A stretch of 64,000 bases of DNA from Ricinus communis (Eukaryota > Streptophyta > Magnoliopsida > Malpighiales > Euphorbiaceae): positions 22,505,001-22,569,000 of the forward strand of contig NC_063263.1 of NCBI RefSeq assembly GCF_019578655.1, written 5' to 3'. The translations under genes were made by a program, and so were the position numbers. The notes beneath the pieces were generated by a model. That model searched no databases, was not told where the DNA came from, and saw nothing but the letters and a program-made list of their open reading frames with translations. How positions within the stretch are numbered: the stretch's first letter is position 1; every line of letters starts with the position of its first letter. This document shows positions 36,170 to 46,560 of this stretch, piece by piece.

Positions 36170-37556
36170 AAAAAAAATTCGTCCTCGAATTTTAAAAGAA
36201 AAGGGGCTTCACTTACGACTGAACTAATTAGGAACCTCTCATCTCCAACCCGGCTTCTCGGAAACTTTTCCTCGGCAGAAATAAACCACAAGACTCATCG
36301 ACAAAACCCTTAAATAAAACTGGCGAACCTGAAAATCCGCGATCCTCACTTACTACTCCTCGGAAACCAAATCTTCACTTGCTTCCACACACTAAGGGTC
36401 CAACACGAGCAAAGGATCGAAAATATACTTCCTCAACTCAGACCTATGAACAACTGGATTTAACCTCAGAGAACATTACTAATACTTGGCGGCAAGTCCA
36501 ACTTACATGCCACCTCACCAACCTGCCGACAAAACCAAGGGTTCTCACAACCTTATTTTCTTACCAAACCACATCACTTATGACATACCATCCATCTAGT
36601 TTCCATAACCGACACAACTCATGCCATCCTGACACAAGATTCCTCTTTGACTGAAATCCAAAAGCCTCCCTTATAATCTAACATGGGGCCTACAGCTCCA
36701 CAGACTTACTCTCTCAGCAACTCAACTCGTCATCCAGAGAATTCTCAAGCTAACACTATTTACTTTAAAAATTTTACTTATTCATTTACTTTATAATCAT
36801 CACTGATAAAAGCTTTATTATCTTGAAAAAATATTTTTATAAAATCGTAAAATCTCTAGCCATTTTTCTTTATATAAAATTCTACAATATCGCGTGCCAG
36901 GGTGATGATGCCCCCTATCACCAAGGGTTGCAATGCACGATGTATGATGCATGTCCTAAAATGAATTTATGCATGCCTAACAGTGAAATGCCATAATGCA
37001 TTCTTACGGGACTGGGCGCAATATTGTATTTTAAAACACTTGTTCTACTTAGAAAAATAAATAATGTTCGCTTAAGTTTCTCTGGATTCTGAGCGTCCGA
37101 AAATACTCCTGCCACCTTTCTTAAGCTTCTTACAACCACAAAACTCAACCATAAAGCTCTGATATCTACTTGACTTCCCAGGCACTAACTTCGGCGCTAC
37201 TCAATAAGGCGATGCCTGATGCGATGACGAGGCAGCTCATGACATGACTGCAACCACGCTCTACACTAAAACTGACTACGGTGCCCACCATCGAAACAAC
37301 AATCAAAGCTTCTAAAGGCGGACTACACTAATCACTTGAAGAAACAACACGAGTCTACCACGCTTCGAATCTTCCCATCGCTATAAAGCTCATTCCCAGC
37401 ACAGCACCAAAGATAAGCTTACGAAAAAGGAAAGACTGACTCTCTAACAGTGAAGGCTGAGACACTGGAGTCAATGAAAACAACAAGACAGACTTGATCC
37501 TAACTCCGCAGTACCAAGAAATATCTTAACTTAGGTCGAAGGAAATCTAAACCTAA
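36170..37556 (-). other. Interior of element E without recognisable coding sequence
   Basis: Only short frames are present (the longest is 76 codons on the minus strand at 36,918-37,148), with no gag or pol motif. It presumably holds packaging signals. Its GC content is higher than that of the flanking AT-rich DNA. Confidence 0.7.
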
Positions 37557-37568
37557 GCTCTGATACCA
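37557..37568 (-). other. Primer binding site of element E (initiator Met tRNA type)
   Basis: The minus strand reads TGGTATCAGAGC four bases after the LTR end. This is the classic site complementary to the 3' end of initiator methionine tRNA. Confidence 0.92.
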
Positions 37569-37572
37569 ACTT

Positions 37573-40467
37573 TATCACGACCCCACCCGTGGGCCCGTGA
37601 CCGGCACTAGGGAATGGGTAGGCGTAAGGCCACCGAAACCCGTAGTAAGCCTGACACTCACTAACTTAAACAAATCTCATCTCAAATTTATATTATTAAA
37701 ACCACAAATTATCTTAATAGCTACATTCTACATAAATACTTCGGTCTGCCAGAAAAATTAGGCGAGACCCGAAACTCATAAAATTTACAACTGATACATC
37801 TACTAATTACTACTGCGGAGAATCTAAGATTTACCAATTTACATACCAAATCAAATACATCACCCGATGATGAAGGAGTCGGGTTATCAATAAGAGTCGC
37901 GAGAGGACTAACAAATCGAAAAAAAAAATGAGATCGCTACCTCGATAGTGAGTTAAAATCAAATAATCTGGGAACTATTGCATTTTTCTCAGAAAACATA
38001 GATTGTTCAAATCAGTATATCAAACCATGCACATAAATACCAATCATACCATAATCATACCCTATTACTTTCTTCACAGAAAATGTTAATCATTCGAATC
38101 AATATATCAACCATGCACGTAAATACAATCTAAAATATAATCATACCATAATAAATAAATAAATGAATAAATAAAAATATATTTTTACTTTTACGGGACG
38201 AGTGGCTCAGTAGAACCCTAACCCCAAATTCTAACAGCCATTTTGGCTCTCTTAATCCAATAAGACTGGCGCCCCGAGAGCAATGCTCGACCAGGGACCT
38301 TACCTCCAGTCTGGTCACTTAAGTATCCAAATAAGAAATCTAGTAGCCATTCGGCTCTCTTAATCCAATAAGACTGGCGCCCCGAGAGCAATGCTCGACC
38401 AGGGACCTTACCTCCGGCAATTTACACAAATCAGCCCAGAGAGCCATGCTCGACCAGGGCAAACCCATAAATATCTTATTACATGTCCATGATCATTACC
38501 GGTGCGCACGCGGTCCTGATGTAACCCATCAGGTGGCATGTTCTACGAAAGCCACATTTCCTAAAACGCAATCTTCACATTTAATAAATATCATTGTATA
38601 ATGAAATCATTCAACCATATCAAAATAACGATTAACAATTAAGAGTAAGACATCAGGCAACTCATGTGGAAAACTGATTATATTTGGTATTATTATAACA
38701 TTACTATAATAACACTTATATTATCTTTAATAATTAATAATTCAGTGAAATTATTTACGTTGCGATACTAATAACCATATTAAGCATGAACTTTCAAAAT
38801 AGCATATTAAAATCAAACTTAGCAATAGCGCAATGATTAAATGACTTTAACTCACAGGTTTGGCGACCTCCTAGCTCTGCTCCGGTGCCTCAGTTGGAGC
38901 GAGCCGAATAGACAGATCATCTAATCACGGAAAACAATTTATCAAAACGATGAAACAATTACAATAGATCCTAGGTTTAGATTCCTAGGACTGACTGTCT
39001 AAGAATCTCGACTCAGGAGAATTCTACCAAAAATCCGGCAGAACCTCCCTTACAACACGAACATTACCCCCCGTAAAAACGGGTCCAGGACCTGCCAGAA
39101 AAACACTCCAAATATCCAATAATTTAAACAACGGGAGTCGGGTCCCCAAACTTCACTATTTTCCGACTCCGCCACACAGCACAAAATACGAGGCAAGCAA
39201 ACTGACAGACAATTATTTTTGAATCACAAATATCATCAAATACTCAATATAATCCAATAGACACAATTAAACCAAGAATTCCAAAATTAACGGGCCAAAG
39301 ATAATTACCGAGACGCTCGATCGCTCGGTCGACTCGCCTCCGGCCGCCGGAGTCTGATCGACGATCCGAACACACCATCGAACTCACAACGACGCGCTGA
39401 AGACGATCCCTGCTTCCGATTTTTCGATCTGACACGCGATCATCCGGAGAAATTTGCGGACGATCACGGCCGTCGATTTACAAACGAAGCCCGATCGCCA
39501 CAAAACCGGTGCCATTTCGAAGCTTGAGCTGAGGAGAGTCGGGATATGTCCTCCGATCTTCCATAGCTCGCCGGAGCTCGCCGGAAATGCCCAAAAACCT
39601 TGGCTGCCTCCATTTTCTCTCTCCACCGTGAACCTCCGATTCCGGCCACCACTGTCGACAACACCGCCGCCAAAACAAAGCCAAGGCCGAGAGGAGTCGA
39701 TCGGCACCAAGATCAGCGACCACCGACGCCGGAAATGCCCGTCTGACGGCCAGGAAGCTTCGCCATCTTCCTCCTCGCGAGCCGCTGCCGCCGGCCGCTG
39801 GGCCGACCCGCAGCGCCCCCGGACAGACGGCCCCGACACCGCAGCTCCTTCCTCCGTGCGCTCCTCTCTCTCCCCCGACATCTCTCTTCCTCTTCCTCGA
39901 CTTCCATTCCTTCTATATCGACATTAGGCCCCCGAACTTTTCCTTATTACAACTTGGTCCCTCAACTTTCTTAATTACTTACAATTTCATCCCGCAGAAT
40001 TCCAATTTGACCCCCAAACTTCTTTTTAGCCTTTCAATTAAGCCCCTAACTATTTAATTTGGGCCAAATCCGAATTATTGAAAATACATAATTACATAAA
40101 TACCCCTGACCGACATATTTATTTACAAAAATACCAAGCTCACAAATTTCCATTAAAACCCCATAAAAATAACATTATACTTTCAATCCTTATTCCAAAA
40201 TAAATTTCCAATATATAATTTTACTTATATAAATATGCATTTGGAAAAATTTGAATAACCAAAATATAATCATTTCTCAAATAGTTTACTTAATTAACTC
40301 CTTAAAAATCAAACTAATTGGATATGGAAAATAACTTATTTATTTATCTAACATGAACATTCAAAATTTGTATTTAAATCATTCCAATTAAACCGAATAA
40401 AAATAAAGCTAAAATTAACTTAAATAAAAACTCATTATTAAATATATAAAAAATTTCGGGTGTTACA
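37573..40467 (-). repeat. Upstream (5') LTR of element E, full length 2.9 kb
   Basis: The 2,895-bp LTR begins TATCACGACCCC (TG changed to TA) and ends GGGTGTTACA. It includes a ~110-bp duplicated block with GAGCAATGCTC hairpins (38,230-38,460). A GC-rich cassette lies at 39,300-39,930, and AT-rich U3-like sequence at 39,930-40,467 (U3 lies on the right because the element is minus). Large frames in the GC cassette, such as 39,384-39,881, are not conserved in other family members and are not called as genes. Confidence 0.92.
38230..38460 (+). repeat. Duplicated ~110-bp block with three GAGC-N3-GCTC hairpins in the E LTR
   Basis: Two copies start near 38,236 and 38,346 with AGCCATT...GGCTCTCTTAATCCAA, each followed by GAGAGCAATGCTCGACCAGGG. 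A third, shortened hairpin AGAGCCATGCTCGACCAGGG lies near 38,440. The same arrangement occurs in the partner LTR (35,090-35,300). Confidence 0.8.
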
Positions 40468-40472
40468 GTGAT
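40468..40472 (+). repeat. Right target-site duplication of element E
   Basis: GTGAT directly follows the LTR end GTTACA. It pairs with GAGAT at 34,403 with one mismatch. Across it, the sequence of element B resumes. Confidence 0.8.
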
Positions 40473-40473
40473 G

Positions 40474-40483
40474 GGAGTCGCCA
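40474..40483 (-). other. Primer binding site of element B
   Basis: The minus strand reads TGGCGACTCC, a primer site known from Ogre-type elements, just left of the LTR. Element C has the decayed form TGGTGACTTCC at 47,457-47,467. Confidence 0.65.
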
Positions 40484-42592
40484 CCCGAGTAACCATCGCG
40501 ACACTTTTACTAATGAGTAACGTTTCTTAGATTCTATAAGGAAGTTTACACCACAAAGTCTAGAGATGGATTTTGAAGCCACCTTCCTTATTTGTGTTTA
40601 TTAGTCTTTAAATTTATTGTTTAACAAAACATTCCCTATAAATGCAAGCAATTTATACACAGGCATATGAAATCAACACACAATACACCTAAGTCTAACC
40701 TATTTTATTCAAGCCCAGCCTATATTTAAGTTATTTATCTAGCTTACTAACCAATTATGTATAAGGTCCACCTATTCTAGCCTAATTACATGTTATGCTC
40801 TTTGGATTCCAGTCTTTAAGCCTAATGGACTACTTGTTATGAGAAGGCTCGTTCATTGTGATCTCAACTCTAATTAAGTTCAATCCCTAACTAAACATGC
40901 CAAAGCCCGCTAGTCTAATTGGACTTTAGGGTTTAGGTCTAGTTAAAGTGGATTAGCCTATTAGACTATCAAATTCATGTTAGATCAGTTTTTAGCCCTA
41001 GGTCTATGTGGCCCATTTTTATTAATCAGTCGCTTAGTTATGTATTGGGTTAACATATAATAAATAATAAAAAATAATAAAGAAGACAAAGGAGAAAAGA
41101 AAATCTTAATTATTACAACCTGCCTACAACTACGATTACCAAACCAGAAAGACCTAAAACTATATAGAGGTCGAGAATACATTGAAATATGCCAAAAATG
41201 CAAAAAATAAAAGGGCCAGCTTGATCAGCCAATCGGCTCAGTATAGAGCTAATTGGCTCTGTATTGAGCCGATCAGCTCTAGAGTCCCAAGGTGAATTTC
41301 TGTCAGTTTTCCTTCGTTTGCCAGTACAATCTCACACTCCATAGTCGATTTTCACATTCACATGTGTTAAAATAATTAATTAAGATGAGATAAAATAGAT
41401 AAAAATAACAAAATAAAAGTTACAAAAGCTAAAAATAACCTAATCACTAAACCCTAAAATGTTATAAACTAACAGAAGGTTATTGAAACAAAAGAAAAAT
41501 CATGTTTTATTTAGGCTTAATTACTAAATCACATTAACAATAAGATTTAGATTAACCTTATAACATGTTTTTTTTATATCAAATCTACAATCCTATTTGG
41601 CAAAATATCATATCTAAAAACTCTAGTTCTTAATATCATATTCAAAATTCTATTGTCATGCATATTAATAAAAACCTAATCTAATCATATTTATCAAAGA
41701 TAAAAACTCTGATCATGCTTCTAAGAAAAAATAATATAAAAAATAAAAGGAATGAAAGAACCGCTTTTTTATGATGGATGCATACGTATCATGGAAGAAA
41801 CCCTCATGTTGTCACTGTATATGTTGGATCTGCAAGTCTCGGGCGATGAGGAAGCAGTTGAATAAAAAACTGGATAGGAATCGAGAGCTGGATCTGGCTT
41901 TATGAAATCCTCTGTCGATTAAAAAGAAGTTTCAAAAAATGCTCTTTCTTAAGCGGCTTGAGTCTTCAAATATTAATTACGATCATTAGTACAATGCTTT
42001 TTGTTTCCTTTTGATTTTCTCTCTTTTCTCTCTTTCTCAGTGTTTCCTTTTACTTAATTTCACTTACGATCGAATATCAATTCTCCCTCCTTCTTTGAAA
42101 TCCTAAACACCTCTTACTGTTTATAGAGGTAGAATTTTAAACGAAGTCCTAGAAAAAGGGGTAAATTCTAGAAAATATAAATAATTATCCCATTTATTTA
42201 TTTAAAACTTAAGTAATTATCGATAAAATAATGATTATCGTCAAGAAAACCTTCTAGAATTTGTATCTGGACATTAAATCTTTCGAAAAGATGATGTCGG
42301 AGAGTCAAAAGTCAATTGATTCTATAAGGACTGATTGGCTCTATATAGGAAGTTTTAAAATTTATAATTTAGTCCCTGATTTTTTAATAATTGCCATTTT
42401 GACGCTTAAACTTAATTTTTTGACAATTAGGTCCAAATTGATTTCAAAAAGCTACTTCCAGCTGGATTAACCTTGACCCTAGCCTTGAATTCATCTGTCC
42501 TTCACCTTCTAAGACTCGAGAAAGCAGTAACTTTCATCATAGGATTTTTCATTTTTCCCTTGATATCTAGATTTGGAAAAAGGGTGTTGAGA
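40484..42592 (-). repeat. Ogre-type LTR (upstream LTR of element B), about 2.1 kb
   Basis: It is bounded on the left by the primer site of element B. On the right it ends at ...GGGTGTTGAGA, where the minus strand has TCAACACCC preceded by a purine tract (AAGGGGGC). Palindromic GAGC-GCTC words lie at 41,229-41,280. An inverted partial copy lies at 60,480-61,309, and a second direct copy at 42,970-44,042. Confidence 0.65.
41229..41280. repeat. Cluster of palindromic GAGC(C/T)GAT(C)GGCTC words in the Ogre LTR
   Basis: AATCGGCTCAGTATAGAGCT, AATTGGCTCTGTATTGAGCC and GATCAGCTCT follow in series. Each is part of a near-palindrome of the GAGCCGATCGGCTC type. Related words recur at 42,331-42,345, 43,761-43,796 and 60,565-60,637. 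Confidence 0.7.
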
Positions 42593-42969
42593 GCCCCCTT
42601 CCTCTATTTAACTCTGAGTGACTACTCTTTATTTGCTCAACTACCGCATCAACAGCATGAGTGAGACTACTAGAGGTGTCCTGTAGCCCCTACAAAAGCA
42701 TATTAAGAGGAGCTCATGAGCTTTGTTGGAGCCATCTTTCGCCAGTTTGAGGTACCTTCGAGATGTCAGCCTAGGTCTCCTTTTCCTTCATGCGGCCTTT
42801 AGCTTTTGGAATCTTGAGGCTCATGTGTTTTGAATTTGGACCTTAGAGGTATGGCACTTATTTGAAGAGTTATTGTCCATCCTCACTTTCTACCTAAAAT
42901 TAACCGATGGGCTTATCCTAGACCCTTTGGAGGTCCCTTGGCTACACGAGGTCTCTAGTTTCTTCGACA
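42593..42969 (-). other. Fragment of an Ogre 3' region between two LTRs
   Basis: It starts with a purine tract on the minus strand (AAGGGGGC next to the LTR start) and has no coding potential. It looks like the last bases of an element interior trapped between two LTRs. Confidence 0.45.
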
Positions 42970-44042
42970 ACATGTTTAATTACCTAATCATAATGGCAAA
43001 ATATCATATTTAAAAATATACTTCTAATTAAATCTAAAACCTTAACTGGCAAAATATCAGATTTCAAAATCCTAAGTTCTTACTATCAAAGTCAAAACCC
43101 TACATATTCATAAATAAACTAATATAACCAAACTAATCATAAATCAAAATCCTAATTATGTTTCTAAGGACAAATAATAAAAGAAAAGAAATAAATAATG
43201 AAAGAACTAATTTTATGATGATGGAGAATGCTTGATTGAAGAAATCCTTAGGTTGCCACCGTGAGTGTTGGATTTATGAGTCTCAGGCGATGAGGAGGAA
43301 AATTGAATCGAAGACTGGATAGGAATCCAGTGCTGGATCTGGCTTAGAGAAAACTTTTGTCGATTTAGAAATAGTATTCAAAAATGATTTTTATTTAATA
43401 GCTTGGATCTTCTAATGACGACTAAGAACGATAGTGTTTTTTTCTTTCTTTTCACTCTAGATTTTCTCTTTACTTTTTCTTTCTCAGTGGCTTACAAATA
43501 TCGATCTCACTAACTGCCAATTTTTAGTTTTTGATCCGCTCCCCAAAATCTTAAACACCTCTTTCTATTTGTAGAGGTAGGATTCAAAAAAACCTAAAAA
43601 AAGCAATAGATTTTAGGAATATATCAATAAATATCTCATTTTATTTTAAAAATTTAAATAATTATGGATTAAAAATATGATATCATCAAGGAAACCTTCT
43701 AGACTTAATCTCTGGACGTGAAATCATCACAAAAAATGATGTTGGAGTGCAAAAATCTCAGTCGGCTCTAGGTAGAGCCGACTAGCTCTATGTAGAGGAA
43801 GTTTGAAAAAGTTCAATTAGGTCCCTAAATTTATAAAAACTATTGTTTTGATTGCCAAAGTTAATTTTTTCTAACAGTTAGGTCTAAATTGATTTCAAAA
43901 ATATAAATTCAGCTGGATTAACCTTGACCTAGCCTTGGACTCGCTTGTCCTTCATCTCCCGAGACTCGAGAAGGCAGTAACTTTAATCATAGGGTTTTTT
44001 ATTTTTTCCTCGCTATTTAGATCTGGAAAAGGAATACTGACA
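42970..44042 (-). repeat. Second, truncated Ogre-type LTR (downstream LTR of element C)
   Basis: It parallels 41,560-42,592 in order: GGCAAAATATCA, ATGATGGA, GTTGGAT, TCTCGGGCGATGAGGA, CTGGATCTGGCTT, CAGCTGGATTAACCTTGAC and CTCGAGAAGGCAGTAACTTT. It ends GGAATACTGACA, with a purine tract TCAGGGGCAGC on the minus strand beyond. The left part of the LTR is missing. Confidence 0.65.
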
Positions 44043-44189
44043 GCTGCCCCTGATTTGTCAAAATTTATGAGCATGCAAATCCATTAAATAAATAGAGACA
44101 AATCATAGACATCAAGGATATAGCAAAGGGATATGTGAGTTATAGAAGCCATGCCTTGTAAGCTCAAACTTTCTATTGCTGATTTAATG

Positions 44190-44410
44190 TAGGGGCCACG
44201 CCCATTTAAGTTGAGGACTTTGCCTGCTTATGTTGAGAACTTTGCTTCACTCGGGATTTGAGGACTTCGCCTGCTTGGATTTGAGGGCTTCGCCTAGTTG
44301 GATTGAGTGCTTCGCCTACTTGGATTGAGGACTTTGCCTGCATTTTTGAAACTACGTCCATTGGAATTGGGATCCACACCCATGGAATTGGAGCTACACC
44401 TATTGAATTA
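44190..44410 (+). repeat. Degenerate ~26-30-bp tandem repeats in the 3' region of element C
   Basis: At least six units of TTGAGGACTT(T/C)GCCTGCTTGGA-like sequence run from 44,208 to 44,345. They then grade into CCATTGGAATTGG(A/G)-(T/C)CCACACC units. Such repeats between pol and the LTR are usual in Tat/Ogre elements. Confidence 0.75.
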
Positions 44411-45621
44411 GTGATTGCAGAGACTTCCCTCTAGCTATATTCCATTTTAGAAAACATTTTGCCGCTTCGAGTCAATTTGGTAATTTTCCACTTTCGAGTA
44501 TTGATACGCGCTATCTGCACATGGTAAAGTGCACCGATCGTATCAAGTAATATAATGATAAGTAAGAGTATTGTTCAATCATATATTAATTTTTAATAAT
44601 CAAAATATTGTTTGGGTGTAATTATATTTAAAAGTAAAATATTCTTAAAAATAAAGATTAAACGATTAGTAAAATTATAAAAAATAAAACCTATTTAGGT
44701 AGTGAGTCCCCTAATAAGTTAAGTATTTATGAAACATATAACAATTAATTCAAATGAAGAGTTGAGTTGGCATTCTAAAAAATTAGGTTTAAACCTTTCT
44801 CAAGTGATTAAAACCCTAATTCCTAAGAGGAAGGAAATGAATTTCTTCTCAAACCCATTCACTTAGGTCATGCATTAAGATTAAGGAACTATTGAACTAA
44901 AGGATCTTGTAGATCTATCTTTAGTATCCTAATAAATTTTGAATTCCTAAGATGTGATCATTCATAAAAAGTTATATCTAATCAGTTTATGAAAATAAAT
45001 CTCAATCAATACATCGACTTACCAATTGAAATAGATAATTAAGCAACCAAAGGGACAAAGATAGTATCTAAACTATGAACTTATTGCCCCCGAGATTTGA
45101 ACTCCTTCCAGCATCTTCAAGATTAATCTTTTTCTTTGATATGAAAGTTTTTCAACTCGATCTAAATCTCTTTTTGGAGTCAGATGCAATTGATCTTGCA
45201 TATTTCAGGTTCAGAGAACCCATCTTTAATATTTTCTGTCTTTGGAGGTCCTTATTGTTCTCAAGGTTGTTATTAATGTAATGAGGGATAAACTTGGCAT
45301 TCTTACTTTGCCCCCAGTGTGTTGAATGGATACACTACCTCGACTTCAATCTTATTATATCAAATACTATCTCCTTTTTATTTTTATTTTTTTTCTTTTT
45401 CTTTCACTTTCTCTCTCTTCAAGAGTTATATTGTATGTAGTAGAAATGTACCTAGGATTATCATTTGTGTCTAAATTAAATAAATCAACTTGAATGAAAT
45501 TAATGTCAAACATATCATGTAATAATCTTTGTAATGTAGAATACCATTAAGATAAATATCATAAAAGAAGTAAAAATTAAAGTTATATCATTAATCCCAA
45601 AAGCATAATCATATTTTTGTG

Positions 45622-46560
45622 TTAAAACAAATTAAGTGCTGAATCTTGTGAAGCTTCATCATCTTCAGATGGTAGGTCTTTAATATCTGTAGCTTGAGAG
45701 TTTAATATCTGTAGCTTGAGAGTTATATCTTCAGATGGTAGGTCTTTAATTTCTTCTACTTGTAAGTCATCATCATATAAGCCTACAAAGGTCTTGGTAT
45801 TCATCATCTGCAGCTTTTCCACCTAAGATGGGAGGACATTTCGAACTACCATCCAAACATAATCCTTTTTAGAAGGCTTATTCTTTATTAAAACTGCTTT
45901 ATTCCTCCATCTAGTCAAGAAGTTAGAAAAGGTAGGCTTTTCCAACCTATGGTACCAGTTCACAAGTAACCCTTCTAATGAGAGTACAAACAGCTTGATG
46001 ATTTGGGTTTTCGCTAAATGGATAGTACTCATGAAAATACCATATTGCTTCAAGTGCACCTTTGGATCTCCGATTCCATTGAGCTTTTGCAATTCAGGCA
46101 TAGAAAATTTGGGAAATAACTTGTCCTATCCAGTCAACATCAATTCGTCAAAATCAAAGGTTGAATCTAAACCTTGATCTTTCTATATATCTTGTATCTT
46201 ATTGAGCCTTTTAGTCAAACTATGCAGAATTTGAGATTAGATAACAGCTTTTGCAATAAGAGTCGACTCTTTCTTAGCTTGTTCTAGCATGTAGTCATCT
46301 AGATTCTAGAGGTGTTCACCATGTGCTTCCACATCAAGAGTAGCAATTGTAGGGGTAGTAGCAGCCTTTTGGATAGTCTATTTCTCAAAAATCTCAACCA
46401 AAGCTTGCTGGAGTTTCTCTCAAATTATAATTCATAGGTCAGCCATGATTGCAGTCTTGATAGCATCAAAGTCTTACTTATAGGCTATCTTTGTTTCAAC
46501 TTATGAAGTATTACTTCTTGTACTCTTGTCTTGATTGCTAGTGAAATGGGCCCTTTTGAT
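45622..46560 (-). pseudogene. Gag remnant of element C with internal deletion
   Basis: The frame 45,823-46,101 reads MPELQKLNGIGDPKVHLKQY, then WYHRLEKPTFSNFLTRWRNKAVLI. Compared with element B, the segment between the WYH motif and FLTRWRNKA is far too short, so about 40 residues of the core have been lost. Left of it, 45,622-45,822 is an acidic frame containing a repeated IKDLPSED unit. Stops interrupt the N-terminal part (46,180-46,560). Confidence 0.75.

Larger units (their letters stand above)
34408..40467 (-). mobile_element. Element E: non-autonomous LTR retrotransposon with very long LTRs and a 1.4-kb interior
   Basis: The minus-strand order is LTR (40,467-37,573), primer binding site (37,568-37,557), interior (37,556-36,170), polypurine tract (36,169-36,157), LTR (36,156-34,408). 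The LTRs are nearly identical over their shared parts, so the insertion is fairly young. The interior lacks gag, protease, reverse transcriptase and integrase; only the last codons of an integrase-like tail remain beside the polypurine tract. The initiator-Met primer site and the TGTAACACCC end are usual in Tekay-like chromoviruses, whose proteins may have mobilised it. Tekay assignment is inference. Its size structure matches the LARD class. Confidence 0.85.

Noticed and set aside
38230..38460. Repeats with spacing that superficially suggests a CRISPR-like array
   Set aside because: Only two to three units inside a eukaryotic LTR, with unequal spacers that are themselves duplicated; no cas genes.
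39454..39927. 157-codon plus-strand frame
   Set aside because: It lies in the GC-rich LTR cassette, overlaps three other frames on both strands, and is broken in the other LTR copies.
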